Below are positions 6,948-14,128 of a stretch of DNA of 17,461 bases, piece after piece. How positions within the stretch are numbered: position 1 is the first letter of the stretch; each line of letters begins with the position of its first letter. The notes under the pieces were generated by a model. That model saw only the letters and a list, made by a program, of their open reading frames with translations. It was not told the DNA's origin and did no database searches. The stretch spans positions 1 to 17,461 of the forward strand of contig CAKTOT010000044.1 of NCBI GenBank assembly GCA_934590135.1, given 5' to 3'. Source of the stretch: an uncultured Muribaculaceae bacterium (GTDB lineage Bacteria > Bacteroidota > Bacteroidia > Bacteroidales > Muribaculaceae). The translations under genes were made by a program, and so were the position numbers.

Positions 6948-7712
6948 TTAGCCGCCGGTATAGAAGCATTGGACTTTGCCGACGGGCAGTTTGCCTTCGA
7001 GCTTTATGGGCAGGCGTCGAGCATCGGTCGTAATCCAGGCGTCCATATTTTCGCTGGTTCGGGTGCGGCCGTCACTGGTGAATATGAAGGTGATGTGATG
7101 GCATTGGTACTTCTTTTTGTCGTACTTGATGGTTTCGACTCCGACGTACTTTATGGTGAGCAGTTCCTTGCGCTTGCCGCTGAAGATGTTGATGGTAAGT
7201 ACGTGTCCTTTCTTCCAAGTGTTATATGGCAGTTGGCGCATATAGTAGAATGACGTAAGCATATCCACGGTTGTGCCCATGGCGCCTAATTCGCGTTTTT
7301 CGTCTACGACCATATTGCCTTTTTTGTCATACTTCCGGCGAGTACACTTGCCCTTGACCTGTGCGCCTATATAGCTGAAATTGACCGTGTCGTGCTTGTG
7401 GTCCGAGCCTTCGTGCGCTATACGCTCGTAATATATCGGGCGAAAGCGGGCGTAATCGATGATGCCGTTGAGGGTGTCACGCACTTTGTATAAGTGGTCC
7501 GCCCATTTCTCGGATGCGGCGGTGAGGCGAGTATAGTATTGCGAGCCGTTGTTGCGTATGGTCAAGGTCGCATGGCCGGCTTGTTTATTGACCATGCCCC
7601 ATTTGAACATCACTTTGTAATTGATGCTCTCGTTTTTGAATTCGACATTAGCCCCTATGGCCGGTGCTATACTTAGTGCCAGACCTGCGATGGCGGCGGT
7701 GATTCGTTTCAT
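6948..7712 (-). CDS. DUF3108 domain periplasmic protein
   Basis: A 254-residue protein with a cleavable signal peptide (MKRITAAIAGLALSIAPAIGA, then NVEF). The rest fits DUF3108, a beta-rich periplasmic family of unknown function. Visible family features are FKWGMVNKQAGHATLTI near the N-terminus, a middle GTTVDMLTSFYYMRQLPY block, the ITFIFTSDGRTRTSENMDAW block and a C-terminal DARRLPIKLEGKLPVGK. The family is often found near envelope genes in Bacteroidetes, but no reaction is known. It is the last gene of a minus-strand cluster after tdk and the YhcH-family gene, with a 126-base gap upstream. No TAnnTTTG box is visible in that gap, which suggests co-transcription. The A-rich upstream sequence (ACATAAGAAAAG before ATG) replaces a clear Shine-Dalgarno. 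Confidence 0.85.
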   Translation of the reverse strand: MKRITAAIAGLALSIAPAIGANVEFKNESINYKVMFKWGMVNKQAGHATLTIRNNGSQYYTRLTAASEKWADHLYKVRDTLNGIIDYARFRPIYYERIAHEGSDHKHDTVNFSYIGAQVKGKCTRRKYDKKGNMVVDEKRELGAMGTTVDMLTSFYYMRQLPYNTWKKGHVLTINIFSGKRKELLTIKYVGVETIKYDKKKYQCHHITFIFTSDGRTRTSENMDAWITTDARRLPIKLEGKLPVGKVQCFYTGG

Positions 7713-7818
7713 CTTTTCTTATGTTTGTTCGTTGTATTGCTTTGAATTTGTAGGGTGGAACGGAGATTCCCTCCAACCTTGGTCGCGGAATTTTTCTCGA
7801 CCCTATTCAGCGATTAGA

Positions 7819-7836
7819 CTTGAGACGAGCCTCAAG
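7819..7836 (-). other. Small hairpin after the YhcH-family gene
   Basis: CTTGAG (7819-7824) and CTCAAG (7831-7836) form a 6-bp stem with a 6-base loop, two bases beyond the stop codon on the minus strand. Without a T-run it would give at most partial termination before the DUF3108 gene. Confidence 0.35.
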
Positions 7837-7838
7837 GT

Positions 7839-8297
7839 TTAGTCTGCGGAGGTCACGGCAATTTTCACGCAAATTTTGCGGTGGCACTTGTCCGGTATGC
7901 CGATATTGGGGGCGTGTGCGTCTTCGGGGAAAAAAACCGCGCATTCTCCTGGATGTACGTCAAAATATGTATGCGCTGCATCATTGTAGAAAGCAATATC
8001 CCGTTCGGCATCGTATCCCGGTGCGACAATGTGCGTAAGGGTATCCGTGGGGGCCCAGCCTATAGTCTCGGGACCATCCAAGGGTATATGTATATCGATA
8101 TATCGCTGATGAGCCTCGAGCGCGGCATCATCGCCGGTGCGCAGGGTGGGAGACTCAACATTGGCATAATCATGTGCGTCTATGTCGTGACGTCCTTGTG
8201 CAATGTCTTTTGCGATAGCGCCAAGCCATATCGTCACTTCGGGGCGCATCCATATAGGTTGTGTCGCAATCAGTCGGGCGAGAGTACAAAGTATCAT
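7839..8297 (-). CDS. YhcH/YjgK/YiaL family protein
   Basis: This 152-residue protein has the usual length of the YhcH/YjgK/YiaL (DUF386) family, cupin-like beta-sandwich proteins that include EbgC and enzymes of sialic-acid and sugar-acid use. Recognisable parts are the EAHQRYIDIHIPLDGPE block (61-77), which carries conserved metal-site residues (E61, H63), a YDAERDIAFY stretch (95-104) and FFPEDAHAP (122-130) with H128. The C-terminal KICVKIAV strand is also typical. In other bacteria such proteins act on sugars or sugar acids, but no sugar genes lie nearby, so the substrate stays open. It follows tdk with a 40-base gap and no promoter between, so both are probably on one transcript. Confidence 0.87.
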   Translation of the reverse strand: MILCTLARLIATQPIWMRPEVTIWLGAIAKDIAQGRHDIDAHDYANVESPTLRTGDDAALEAHQRYIDIHIPLDGPETIGWAPTDTLTHIVAPGYDAERDIAFYNDAAHTYFDVHPGECAVFFPEDAHAPNIGIPDKCHRKICVKIAVTSAD

Positions 8298-8337
8298 TTT
8301 TGCAGGTTACATTTGTGGGTTGCGCTTCGGTGGTCGA

Positions 8338-8982
8338 TTACCCCTCGTCATCGTCATTCCATACCAGCGGCAGGACATCGCGGCTGCTTTGCTCGATGCG
8401 CTTATTGCGCCAGCACTTGCGGCATACGGCCACGTATCGGTCGTCGCCGCCTATCTCGACTTGGGCGCCCTCGCTGACAAAATTGCCTTCGGCGTCTATA
8501 CGCGCGTTGATAATGGTCTTGCGTCCGCAATTACATGTAGATTTGACCTCATCGATGGTATCGGCAATTTCGAAAAGTCGCCGCGATCCCTCGAAGAGAT
8601 GGCTTTGAAAATCCGTGCGCAGTCCGTAGCATATCACGTTGCACCCGAAGTCATCCACTATGCGCGACAGCTGGTCAACTTGCTGCTCGCTCAGGAATTG
8701 GGCCTCGTCAATCAGGAACCAGTCCACCAGTTTGCCCTCCTTCTTGAAGTAATTCTTGGCAAAGCGGTATAGATCTGTGTCCGGGTATATCCATTCGCAA
8801 GCACGTTCAATGCCTATGCGAGAGTGTATTACGCGGTCGCCCTCGCGCGTGTCGATGGCCGGCTTCATACACAGGTAGCTCATGTGGCGTTCCTCGAAGT
8901 TGTAGGCTGTGGTCAGCAGCAGCGCCGTCTTGGCGGAGCCCATAGTGCCGTAGCGAAAGTATAGTTTGCCTTTGCGATACAT
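8338..8982 (-). CDS. tdk: Thymidine kinase, type II
   Basis: ATP-dependent phosphorylation of thymidine to dTMP in the cytoplasm (pyrimidine salvage). The protein has 214 residues from the ATG at 8982. An upstream in-frame ATG at 9096 would add 38 residues with no family resemblance and would lie before the promoter at 9030-9037, so I rejected it. Motifs in order: P-loop YGTMGSAKT (11-19), DEAQF (92-96) with catalytic Glu93, a lid GLRTDFQSHLFEGS (120-133), and four zinc-binding cysteines, C150 and C152 (STCNCG) with C187 and C190 (VCRKC). All key residues are intact. It is the first gene of the minus-strand cluster. The acidic DDDEG end is unremarkable. Confidence 0.95.
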   Translation of the reverse strand: MYRKGKLYFRYGTMGSAKTALLLTTAYNFEERHMSYLCMKPAIDTREGDRVIHSRIGIERACEWIYPDTDLYRFAKNYFKKEGKLVDWFLIDEAQFLSEQQVDQLSRIVDDFGCNVICYGLRTDFQSHLFEGSRRLFEIADTIDEVKSTCNCGRKTIINARIDAEGNFVSEGAQVEIGGDDRYVAVCRKCWRNKRIEQSSRDVLPLVWNDDDEG

Positions 8983-9029
8983 TGCTGTTTCGGTGGTTTC
9001 GGGTAGGTGGTAAATGTCGTTTCGAAGGC

Positions 9030-9037
9030 CAAAGTTA
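9030..9037 (-). promoter_or_regulatory. -7 box of tdk
   Basis: On the minus strand this reads TAACTTTG (matches TAnnTTTG). Transcription would begin near 9025, about 45 bases before the ATG at 8982. No clear -33 element is seen. Confidence 0.6.
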
Positions 9038-9227
9038 GTAATAAAAATCCGTAATCTAATCCCTAAAAATACGTGCGGCGACAAAGCATTTGACATTCAA
9101 TAATTTCCCGGTAAATATAATGCCTCGGGACTATACTCGCTTGCGATGTTTTATCTTTTATGATGCTAATTTGCATAATTAAGATTATTTAATATTAATG
9201 GATTAGAGTATTGCTCATTATGCCGCA

Positions 9228-9235
9228 TAATTTTG
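9228..9235 (+). promoter_or_regulatory. -7 box of the lipoprotein gene
   Basis: TAATTTTG matches TAnnTTTG, 59 bases before the ATG at 9295. A weak TTAG (9203-9206) lies 21 bases upstream. The spacer between this box and the divergent tdk box is AT-rich and holds a small ATGC-TAATTT-GCAT inverted repeat (9163-9176); I see nothing else in it. Confidence 0.5.
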
Positions 9236-9294
9236 CGACATCGTTAGCAGACGAGACAAAAACAAACGGTAATAAACAACTAAAATACATTATC

Positions 9295-10038
9295 ATGAAC
9301 AAAATTCTTGTGGTTGCGGCCTGTGTCGGCGCACTTGCTCTTACATCTTGCAAGTCAATATGTTACCAGGTGTATAATGTCGTAGCACCCGAAGCAACGA
9401 GTTCGGAAACTGACATCAAGTACGTGTACGAGGACATCACCGTCTCGTACAACTTCTGGAGCAACGGTGGTGAACCTGGCTTTACAATCACCAACAACTC
9501 CGACAAGATAGTCAATGTGGACTTGACCAAATCCTTCTTCGTGCTCAATGGCACATCGTACGACTACTTTATAGACCGCGAGTATACAAGTGTAGTCACA
9601 GGTGGTGTAACCGCTGCTTATTGGGGATTGCTTAAATCGGCATCGATAGGTTCGTCGCAGACGATACGCAGCAAAAAGGTTGTATCGATACCTCCTAAAG
9701 CCTCTCGCTTCATCAGCGAATACACAATCGTTCGTACAGCCTATGATGCTTGCGAATTAAGTATCAAAGATTTCGGGGAATTAGAATTTACGAATACGAA
9801 CAGCCCTATACGTTTTTCAAACGTGATCACTTATTTAAAAGATGGAAGTGAGACTTGTACAATCACCAATTCATTCTATGTGTCTCGAATAGTTAATATT
9901 GAGAGACGTAAGGAAAGGCTGACGGAGACAGTGCAAGACTGTAAAGGAAAAAAGATTAAAGTCGACATCATGAAAGATCAATCACCCTCAGCGTTTTACT
10001 TGCAATACGAGCGACTTGTGGATAAGCAGGGGAAATAA
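9295..10038 (+). CDS. Uncharacterised Bacteroidetes lipoprotein
   Basis: A 247-residue predicted lipoprotein. The start at 9295 was chosen over the in-frame one at 9211 because it opens directly on a signal peptide (MNKILVVAACVGALALTSC) with lipobox LTSC and Cys19, and because 9211 lies upstream of the promoter box at 9228. The mature part begins KSICYQVYNV, a YQVY-type start I associate with uncharacterised Bacteroidales lipoproteins (from memory, unverified). A beta-rich domain follows, with VSYNFWSNGGEPGFTITNNS (49-68) then VDLTKSFFVLNG, and a later IPPKASRFISEY block. There are no catalytic motifs. The pattern of short strands with an NNS turn suggests an immunoglobulin-like fold (inference). 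It is a single-gene unit with its own promoter and terminator. Confidence 0.82.
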   Translation: MNKILVVAACVGALALTSCKSICYQVYNVVAPEATSSETDIKYVYEDITVSYNFWSNGGEPGFTITNNSDKIVNVDLTKSFFVLNGTSYDYFIDREYTSVVTGGVTAAYWGLLKSASIGSSQTIRSKKVVSIPPKASRFISEYTIVRTAYDACELSIKDFGELEFTNTNSPIRFSNVITYLKDGSETCTITNSFYVSRIVNIERRKERLTETVQDCKGKKIKVDIMKDQSPSAFYLQYERLVDKQGK

Positions 10039-10065
10039 CGTCTGATAAAAATTTATTTAGGTGAC

Positions 10066-10106
10066 CGATAGACATACCTTTGCCGGTATGTCTGTCGTTG
10101 TTTTGG
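10066..10106 (+). terminator. Terminator of the lipoprotein gene
   Basis: A 13-bp stem, CGATAGACATACC (10066-10078) with GGTATGTCTGTCG (10085-10097) including one G-T pair, has loop TTTGCC and is followed by TTGTTTTGG. It lies 27 bases after the stop codon. Confidence 0.85.
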
Positions 10107-10185
10107 TGTATATTGGAGGTGCAGATGAATTGTCTGTAGCCCTGGTTCGTAAGTGATGGAATGAAACATTTTTTTGTTTACAGGG

Positions 10186-10217
10186 TTTAGTAATCTCGGA
10201 AATGTGTGTTATATTTG
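10186..10217 (+). promoter_or_regulatory. Promoter abutting the sigma factor start codon
   Basis: A full -7 box TATATTTG (10210-10217) ends three bases before the ATG at 10221. TTTA (10186-10189), one base off TTTG, stands 20 bases upstream as -33. In Bacteroidetes transcription starts a few bases after this box, so the message would begin at or next to the start codon. Confidence 0.5.
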
Positions 10218-10220
10218 TGT

Positions 10221-10712
10221 ATGACACATAGGTCCGACATAGAAAAGCTCTTCAAAAAGCACTATGCGCAGATGCATCGGCAGGCCGCGATGCTTCTGCA
10301 TGACGATGATCTTGCGCGCGATATCGTCCATGATGTTTTTTGCGCTTTGCTTGATGGGAATATAGCTGTCACGGCTCTGACCCCGAGCTATTTGCTGCGA
10401 GCTGTCCGCAATCGTTGTCTCAACCATATACGCGACTTGGATATCCACGGGCGTGTTTTAGGCTCGTATTTTACCGAGATGGACGAGTACGATGAAGAAG
10501 ACCGGACGGACGAGACTACTGAACCGGAAATCTACTCGATTATTAGCAACGACCTGCCCGAGCAGTGCCGGCGCGTGGTCGAGCTGCGCTTTACCCGTGG
10601 ACTGAAATTCGAAGAGGTGGCTCGCGAGATGGGTATCAGTCAGACGGCCGTGTTCAAGCACTTGCGTCATGCACTCAGTATTATACGAAACAAATTGAGT
10701 GAAAATGGATAA
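10221..10712 (+). CDS. ECF-type RNA polymerase sigma factor
   Basis: This 163-residue protein is an extracytoplasmic-function sigma factor. Region 2 spans about 5-75: EKLFKKHYAQMHRQAAMLL, then DDDLARDIVHDVF (the core-binding 2.2 signature), and PSYLLRAVRNRCLNHIRD for regions 2.3-2.4. An acidic linker (EMDEYDEEDRTDE) follows. Region 4 spans about 108-158, with LPEQCRRVVELRFTRGLKFEEVAREMGISQ and the recognition helix TAVFKHLRHAL. The start is the ATG at 10221. A GTG frame start at 10206 lies within the promoter box and adds nothing conserved. The stop overlaps the anti-sigma start by 8 bases, so the two are likely translationally coupled and made in balanced amounts. It probably drives its own cassette and perhaps others; targets cannot be told from the sequence. 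Confidence 0.93.
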   Translation: MTHRSDIEKLFKKHYAQMHRQAAMLLHDDDLARDIVHDVFCALLDGNIAVTALTPSYLLRAVRNRCLNHIRDLDIHGRVLGSYFTEMDEYDEEDRTDETTEPEIYSIISNDLPEQCRRVVELRFTRGLKFEEVAREMGISQTAVFKHLRHALSIIRNKLSENG

Positions 10713-11358
10713 GTATGATATTGTGTTCGATATTATCGAGCACCCCGAAAACTACACATCCGCACGGCTGTCCGAAATACTTTCGGACCCTGAGACACGC
10801 GAGATATACAATGTTTTGGTAAGGACGCAGTCTGCCGCGAAATCTCGGGAGACTATGTCGCAAGCCGAAGTGGACGAGCAGTGGAAGCGCTTTGAGCGTG
10901 CACATCCGACATCACGATTACGCTTTCTGTGGCTGTCCGGACGTGCTGCGTCTATAGCATTGGTGATAGTGTCGTCCGTGGTCGCCTTTGCCGTGGGTAT
11001 TACCATCAAAGTGGGCCTCGATTGTGGCAATACTGATGATGCTGTCGTGGTGGCTGCCCGGGTAGATGCCGCCAAAAGCTTGGCCGCAGCCTCCGATACC
11101 ATTGCACCGCCGTCCGAGAACCCGTCTGATATGCCGACTTCTCCGGTGTTGTTTGACAATGCTTCGCTTGGCGAAATTGTCGGGACGATATCAAAGGCCT
11201 ACGGCGTCAAGGCTCGATTCGAGGTCGAGACGAAGAAGCAACTACACTTATTCTACAAATTCGACCCGAAGAACACCTTGCAAGCCATTGTCGACCAGCT
11301 TAACAACTTCGAGCAAATCGACATCAAACTCGAGGGGAGCGAGTTGGTGGTACGATGA
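10705..11358 (+). CDS. Short anti-sigma factor with C-terminal DUF4974 domain
   Basis: A 217-residue, single-pass membrane protein, probable anti-sigma factor for the sigma factor just upstream. The cytoplasmic part (1-75) has HPENYTSARLSEILSDPETREIYNVL and looks like the sigma-binding helices of these short anti-sigmas. A membrane helix lies at about 81-103 (ASIALVIVSSVVAFAVGITI), then a Pro/Ala/Ser-rich periplasmic linker (104-145). A DUF4974 (FecR C-terminal) domain at about 147-216 starts FDNASLGEIVGTISKAYGV and ends IDIKLEGSELVVR. The middle FecR domain of full-length family members is absent. I used the ATG at 10705, not the GTG at 10699, because it overlaps the sigma stop. The 3' end overlaps the next gene by ATGA. 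The role is inferred from order and domains. Confidence 0.88.
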   Translation: MDKYDIVFDIIEHPENYTSARLSEILSDPETREIYNVLVRTQSAAKSRETMSQAEVDEQWKRFERAHPTSRLRFLWLSGRAASIALVIVSSVVAFAVGITIKVGLDCGNTDDAVVVAARVDAAKSLAAASDTIAPPSENPSDMPTSPVLFDNASLGEIVGTISKAYGVKARFEVETKKQLHLFYKFDPKNTLQAIVDQLNNFEQIDIKLEGSELVVR

Positions 11359-13895
11359 TGCGTGGTTCGATAATGGCATTTGTGCTTTCTGCATTGACCG
11401 TTGTCGCGACACAGGCACATAAGTATGAGCATGTTTTTCGCAATACGCCGATATCGCAAGCACTCGTAAAAGTCGCTCGCGAAAATCCCGATGTGAACAT
11501 CTCCTTTATATATAAAGACCTGGACAACTATAGAACCTCGGCGTGTATCAGCACGGACAATGCCTACGAGGCCGTAAGGGCGATTGTCGGCCTAAACCCG
11601 ATTTCGGTTGTTCGCAAGGACGGTTGCATATACGTGGAGGCGCTCCAGCATGGACGTTACTTCTATACGGGCTCTGTCTTCGGGAGCGATGGCGAACCGG
11701 TGGCGGCGGCCACGGTGATGCTGCTTGCTCCCGTCGACTCGACGGTGATTACCTATGGTATTTCCGATGGCGAGGGCCGCTTTCGCATTCCCTGCGATCA
11801 CAATGGAGTAATCGGTAAGATAAGTTGTATGGGATACAGGACGAAGTGTCAGCTGTTTGCCAAACATAATGTCGGGACAATCACCATAGACGAGCTTCCG
11901 ATCAGTCTTGCCGCGGTCATGGTGGAGGGGTCTACAGCCAATCTCTATTCGGACAAATCTGTTTATTTGCCTACCAAAAACCAAAAAAAGACAGCACAGA
12001 CGGCTCAGGATCTCATCCAGCGAATGGCCATTCCGCAACTGGCCGTCGGCGAAGATATCAAGACCAACACCGGGCAGCAGGTGGATATATATATAGACTA
12101 TGTCCCGGCAACTGGAAACGAACTTACAGGGTTGCTTGTCAGCGACGTAAAGCGCGTTGAGTATTATGACTATCCGAGCGATCCGCGTTTCCAGGGGAAG
12201 TCGCACGTGGTCAATTTTGTGATGCAGCGATACGAATACGGAGGATATGTAAAGGGCATATACTACGACAACTTTGTGATGTCCAGGCAGCTTAACGGAT
12301 ACTCCAAGTTGCAGTACAAACGGATGACCTATGACGTGGCCGGCGGGATGTTCTTTATGCGAGACAAGAAGTATTATGAGGATACTTACGAGACTTATCG
12401 CCTGCCGCAGCTCGATGGATCCATTAAGGAGATACAACGTAATTCTATTGTAGACAATACAAAAAAGACGCGTAATGACTATTGGGCATCCTTCAAAGCG
12501 ATGTATAAGACAGATAAGGTCACGATGAGCAATATGCTTTCGGTGGAATTTGACCGGACTCCCAAGTATACAACCGATGGACATGTGTCGTATAGTTCGG
12601 ACAAATACGACGGGTCGGAATACAACTCGCTAAGCTCCAATCGTATTAATTCGTTTGCATACAACGGCTATTGGTATTTCGCGCTGCCGGGCAACAATAC
12701 TATCACATTTAATCCGCAGTACGCGTATACCAGCACAAGGCAAAACTCGCGCTATGAAGAGGCCGGCACGGAGGCAGTTGTAAACGGTGCTGAGGACAAC
12801 TCACACCAAGCTCGCGGCGACATAGCCTTTGTACATTCGTTTGGTAAAGCCGGCACGCTCAAAGCTATGTGCCGGGGACTTTTTTTGCAGAACAAAACCC
12901 GATACACCGGATCATCGACCGTCTCTGACAAGGCACAGACACTTAGACTTGGCCCGGGAGTGAGCTACAACTATACCGGAGACAAGCTCTATGGAACACT
13001 GGGTGTAGGACTTAACTGGGATCGCTCGGAGTATGGTACGACGGTGGAAAATACCACGGCGCCATGGACAAACCTGTCGGTGCAATACGCCTTTAATAAG
13101 AAACATTCGTTAAACGTAAGTTTCGACTATCAAAAATCGATACCGGCTTCCGGCTATAGGAGCGCAGCGGTCATCCAATCCAATCCGCTCATGAGCTATA
13201 CCGGCAACCCGTCGTTGGTCCCGTATAACTCGTTCTACACCGAAGGCAACTACACGTTTGTCATAAATAGGGCGTTCAAGGTCGCAGCTTTTGGCAATGT
13301 ATGGGTCGTTGACAATCGTTATGTGTTCGACTACGAGGCAAATGCCACGGGCGTTCTGCGAACTATCAAGCAACCTCTCGGCAGCTTTTTCCAATGGCAA
13401 TACGGAGTGCAAGGCACGGGCAAGTTCTTTAAAGAAAATTTGCAAGTGTCACTATCCGGATATATGCTCCAAGGCCATAATGGCGTCCCATACAATTGGA
13501 ATAAAGGTAGGGTGGTCGTGTCCGCATCGGCATTCTATTATTTGAAGGATTTTTACGTTGGTGCTTCGTACCGCAGCACGATAGTCTATCCCGATGGATG
13601 TATGATTGGAATGTGGATGAGCACACGCCCTAATTACACATTTCAAGTCGGATGGAGCAATAGCCACTGGAACTTGCGACTCTTTACGCGCAATTTAGGA
13701 ATTAACAACACCTACGCCACCAAGAGTACCACACAGAGCCGCTATTATGACTCTATAAATCACATTTATACGGGCAGTTATAACAACTTTGTACAACTGT
13801 CGGCTACATACACCTTCGGCTATGGCAAGAAAGTCAAGGAGGGCAACGAGGCTTATCAGGCAGACGGCGCTTCGTCCGGCATCTTGAACAGGTAA
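11355..13895 (+). CDS. STN-domain outer-membrane beta-barrel protein (TonB-receptor-like transducer)
   Basis: An 846-residue outer-membrane protein, likely the surface sensor of this cassette. A signal peptide covers about 1-22 (MAFVLSALTVVATQA). An STN domain spans about 23-97 (HVFRNTPISQALVKVARENP ... DGCIYVEA). A carboxypeptidase-regulatory-like beta domain spans about 102-180 (TGSVFGSDGEPVAAATVMLL ... SDGEGRFRIP). LAAVMVEG (185-192) lies where SusC-type receptors carry their TonB-box-like segment. A plug-like part spans about 195-290 (VDIYIDYVPATGNELTGLLV, then RVEYYDYP and VVNFVMQ). The barrel runs to about residue 827 and ends on strand VQLSATYTFGYGKK, with a 19-residue polar tail. No SusD-like partner follows. 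By analogy with FecA/FecR systems, ligand binding would signal through the STN domain to the anti-sigma DUF4974 domain. The ligand is unknown. The start overlaps the anti-sigma stop (ATGA). Confidence 0.9.
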   Translation: MMRGSIMAFVLSALTVVATQAHKYEHVFRNTPISQALVKVARENPDVNISFIYKDLDNYRTSACISTDNAYEAVRAIVGLNPISVVRKDGCIYVEALQHGRYFYTGSVFGSDGEPVAAATVMLLAPVDSTVITYGISDGEGRFRIPCDHNGVIGKISCMGYRTKCQLFAKHNVGTITIDELPISLAAVMVEGSTANLYSDKSVYLPTKNQKKTAQTAQDLIQRMAIPQLAVGEDIKTNTGQQVDIYIDYVPATGNELTGLLVSDVKRVEYYDYPSDPRFQGKSHVVNFVMQRYEYGGYVKGIYYDNFVMSRQLNGYSKLQYKRMTYDVAGGMFFMRDKKYYEDTYETYRLPQLDGSIKEIQRNSIVDNTKKTRNDYWASFKAMYKTDKVTMSNMLSVEFDRTPKYTTDGHVSYSSDKYDGSEYNSLSSNRINSFAYNGYWYFALPGNNTITFNPQYAYTSTRQNSRYEEAGTEAVVNGAEDNSHQARGDIAFVHSFGKAGTLKAMCRGLFLQNKTRYTGSSTVSDKAQTLRLGPGVSYNYTGDKLYGTLGVGLNWDRSEYGTTVENTTAPWTNLSVQYAFNKKHSLNVSFDYQKSIPASGYRSAAVIQSNPLMSYTGNPSLVPYNSFYTEGNYTFVINRAFKVAAFGNVWVVDNRYVFDYEANATGVLRTIKQPLGSFFQWQYGVQGTGKFFKENLQVSLSGYMLQGHNGVPYNWNKGRVVVSASAFYYLKDFYVGASYRSTIVYPDGCMIGMWMSTRPNYTFQVGWSNSHWNLRLFTRNLGINNTYATKSTTQSRYYDSINHIYTGSYNNFVQLSATYTFGYGKKVKEGNEAYQADGASSGILNR

Positions 13896-13925
13896 GCAAA
13901 GACAATAGAACAGCACATACATTTC

Positions 13926-13964
13926 GCGATGGCGTCTCTCGCGGTAGAGGGGAGACGCCATCGC
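13926..13964 (+). terminator. Terminator-like hairpin after the signalling cassette
   Basis: A 13-bp perfect stem, GCGATGGCGTCTC (13926-13938) with GAGACGCCATCGC (13952-13964), extends by two inner pairs. It begins 31 bases after the stop codon. The flank (TATGTTCGG) has no T-run, so termination is inferred from position and stem strength. Confidence 0.65.
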
Positions 13965-14037
13965 TATGTTCGGGCGCATTTGGCACGTGGTTTTCGGTTT
14001 TCTTTATCGTGGCAATATATAGGTCATATATTTTTCG

Positions 14038-14045
14038 TACCTTTG
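14038..14045 (+). promoter_or_regulatory. -7 box of gltX-waaA
   Basis: TACCTTTG matches TAnnTTTG, giving a leader of about 80 bases before gltX. No TTTG is seen 19-21 bases upstream; that stretch is AT-rich (ATATATAGGTCATATA). Confidence 0.6.
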
Positions 14046-14100
14046 CGGCGTCAAGCGGGGTAGGGCGGTTATGTGCCGCGTAGATTTCCCTGACATCTTA

Positions 14101-14127
14101 ATGGAAAAACAAATCCAAAAACAATAA
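14101..14127 (+). other. Eight-codon upstream frame before gltX
   Basis: ATG at 14101 opens MEKQIQKQ and stops at 14127, one base before the gltX ATG at 14129. It could be a leader peptide coupled to gltX, or just an A-rich leader that happens to contain ATG. Three of its eight residues are Gln and one is Glu. Confidence 0.25.
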
Positions 14128-14128
14128 T

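Noticed and set aside
8203..8772. Plus-strand open frame opposite tdk and the YhcH-family gene
   Set aside because: tdk and the YhcH-family gene carry all expected motifs on the minus strand; this frame has none.
11592..12584. Minus-strand open frame of 330 codons inside the barrel protein gene
   Set aside because: Antisense shadow of a clear coding gene; no recognisable domain and no promoter at its start.
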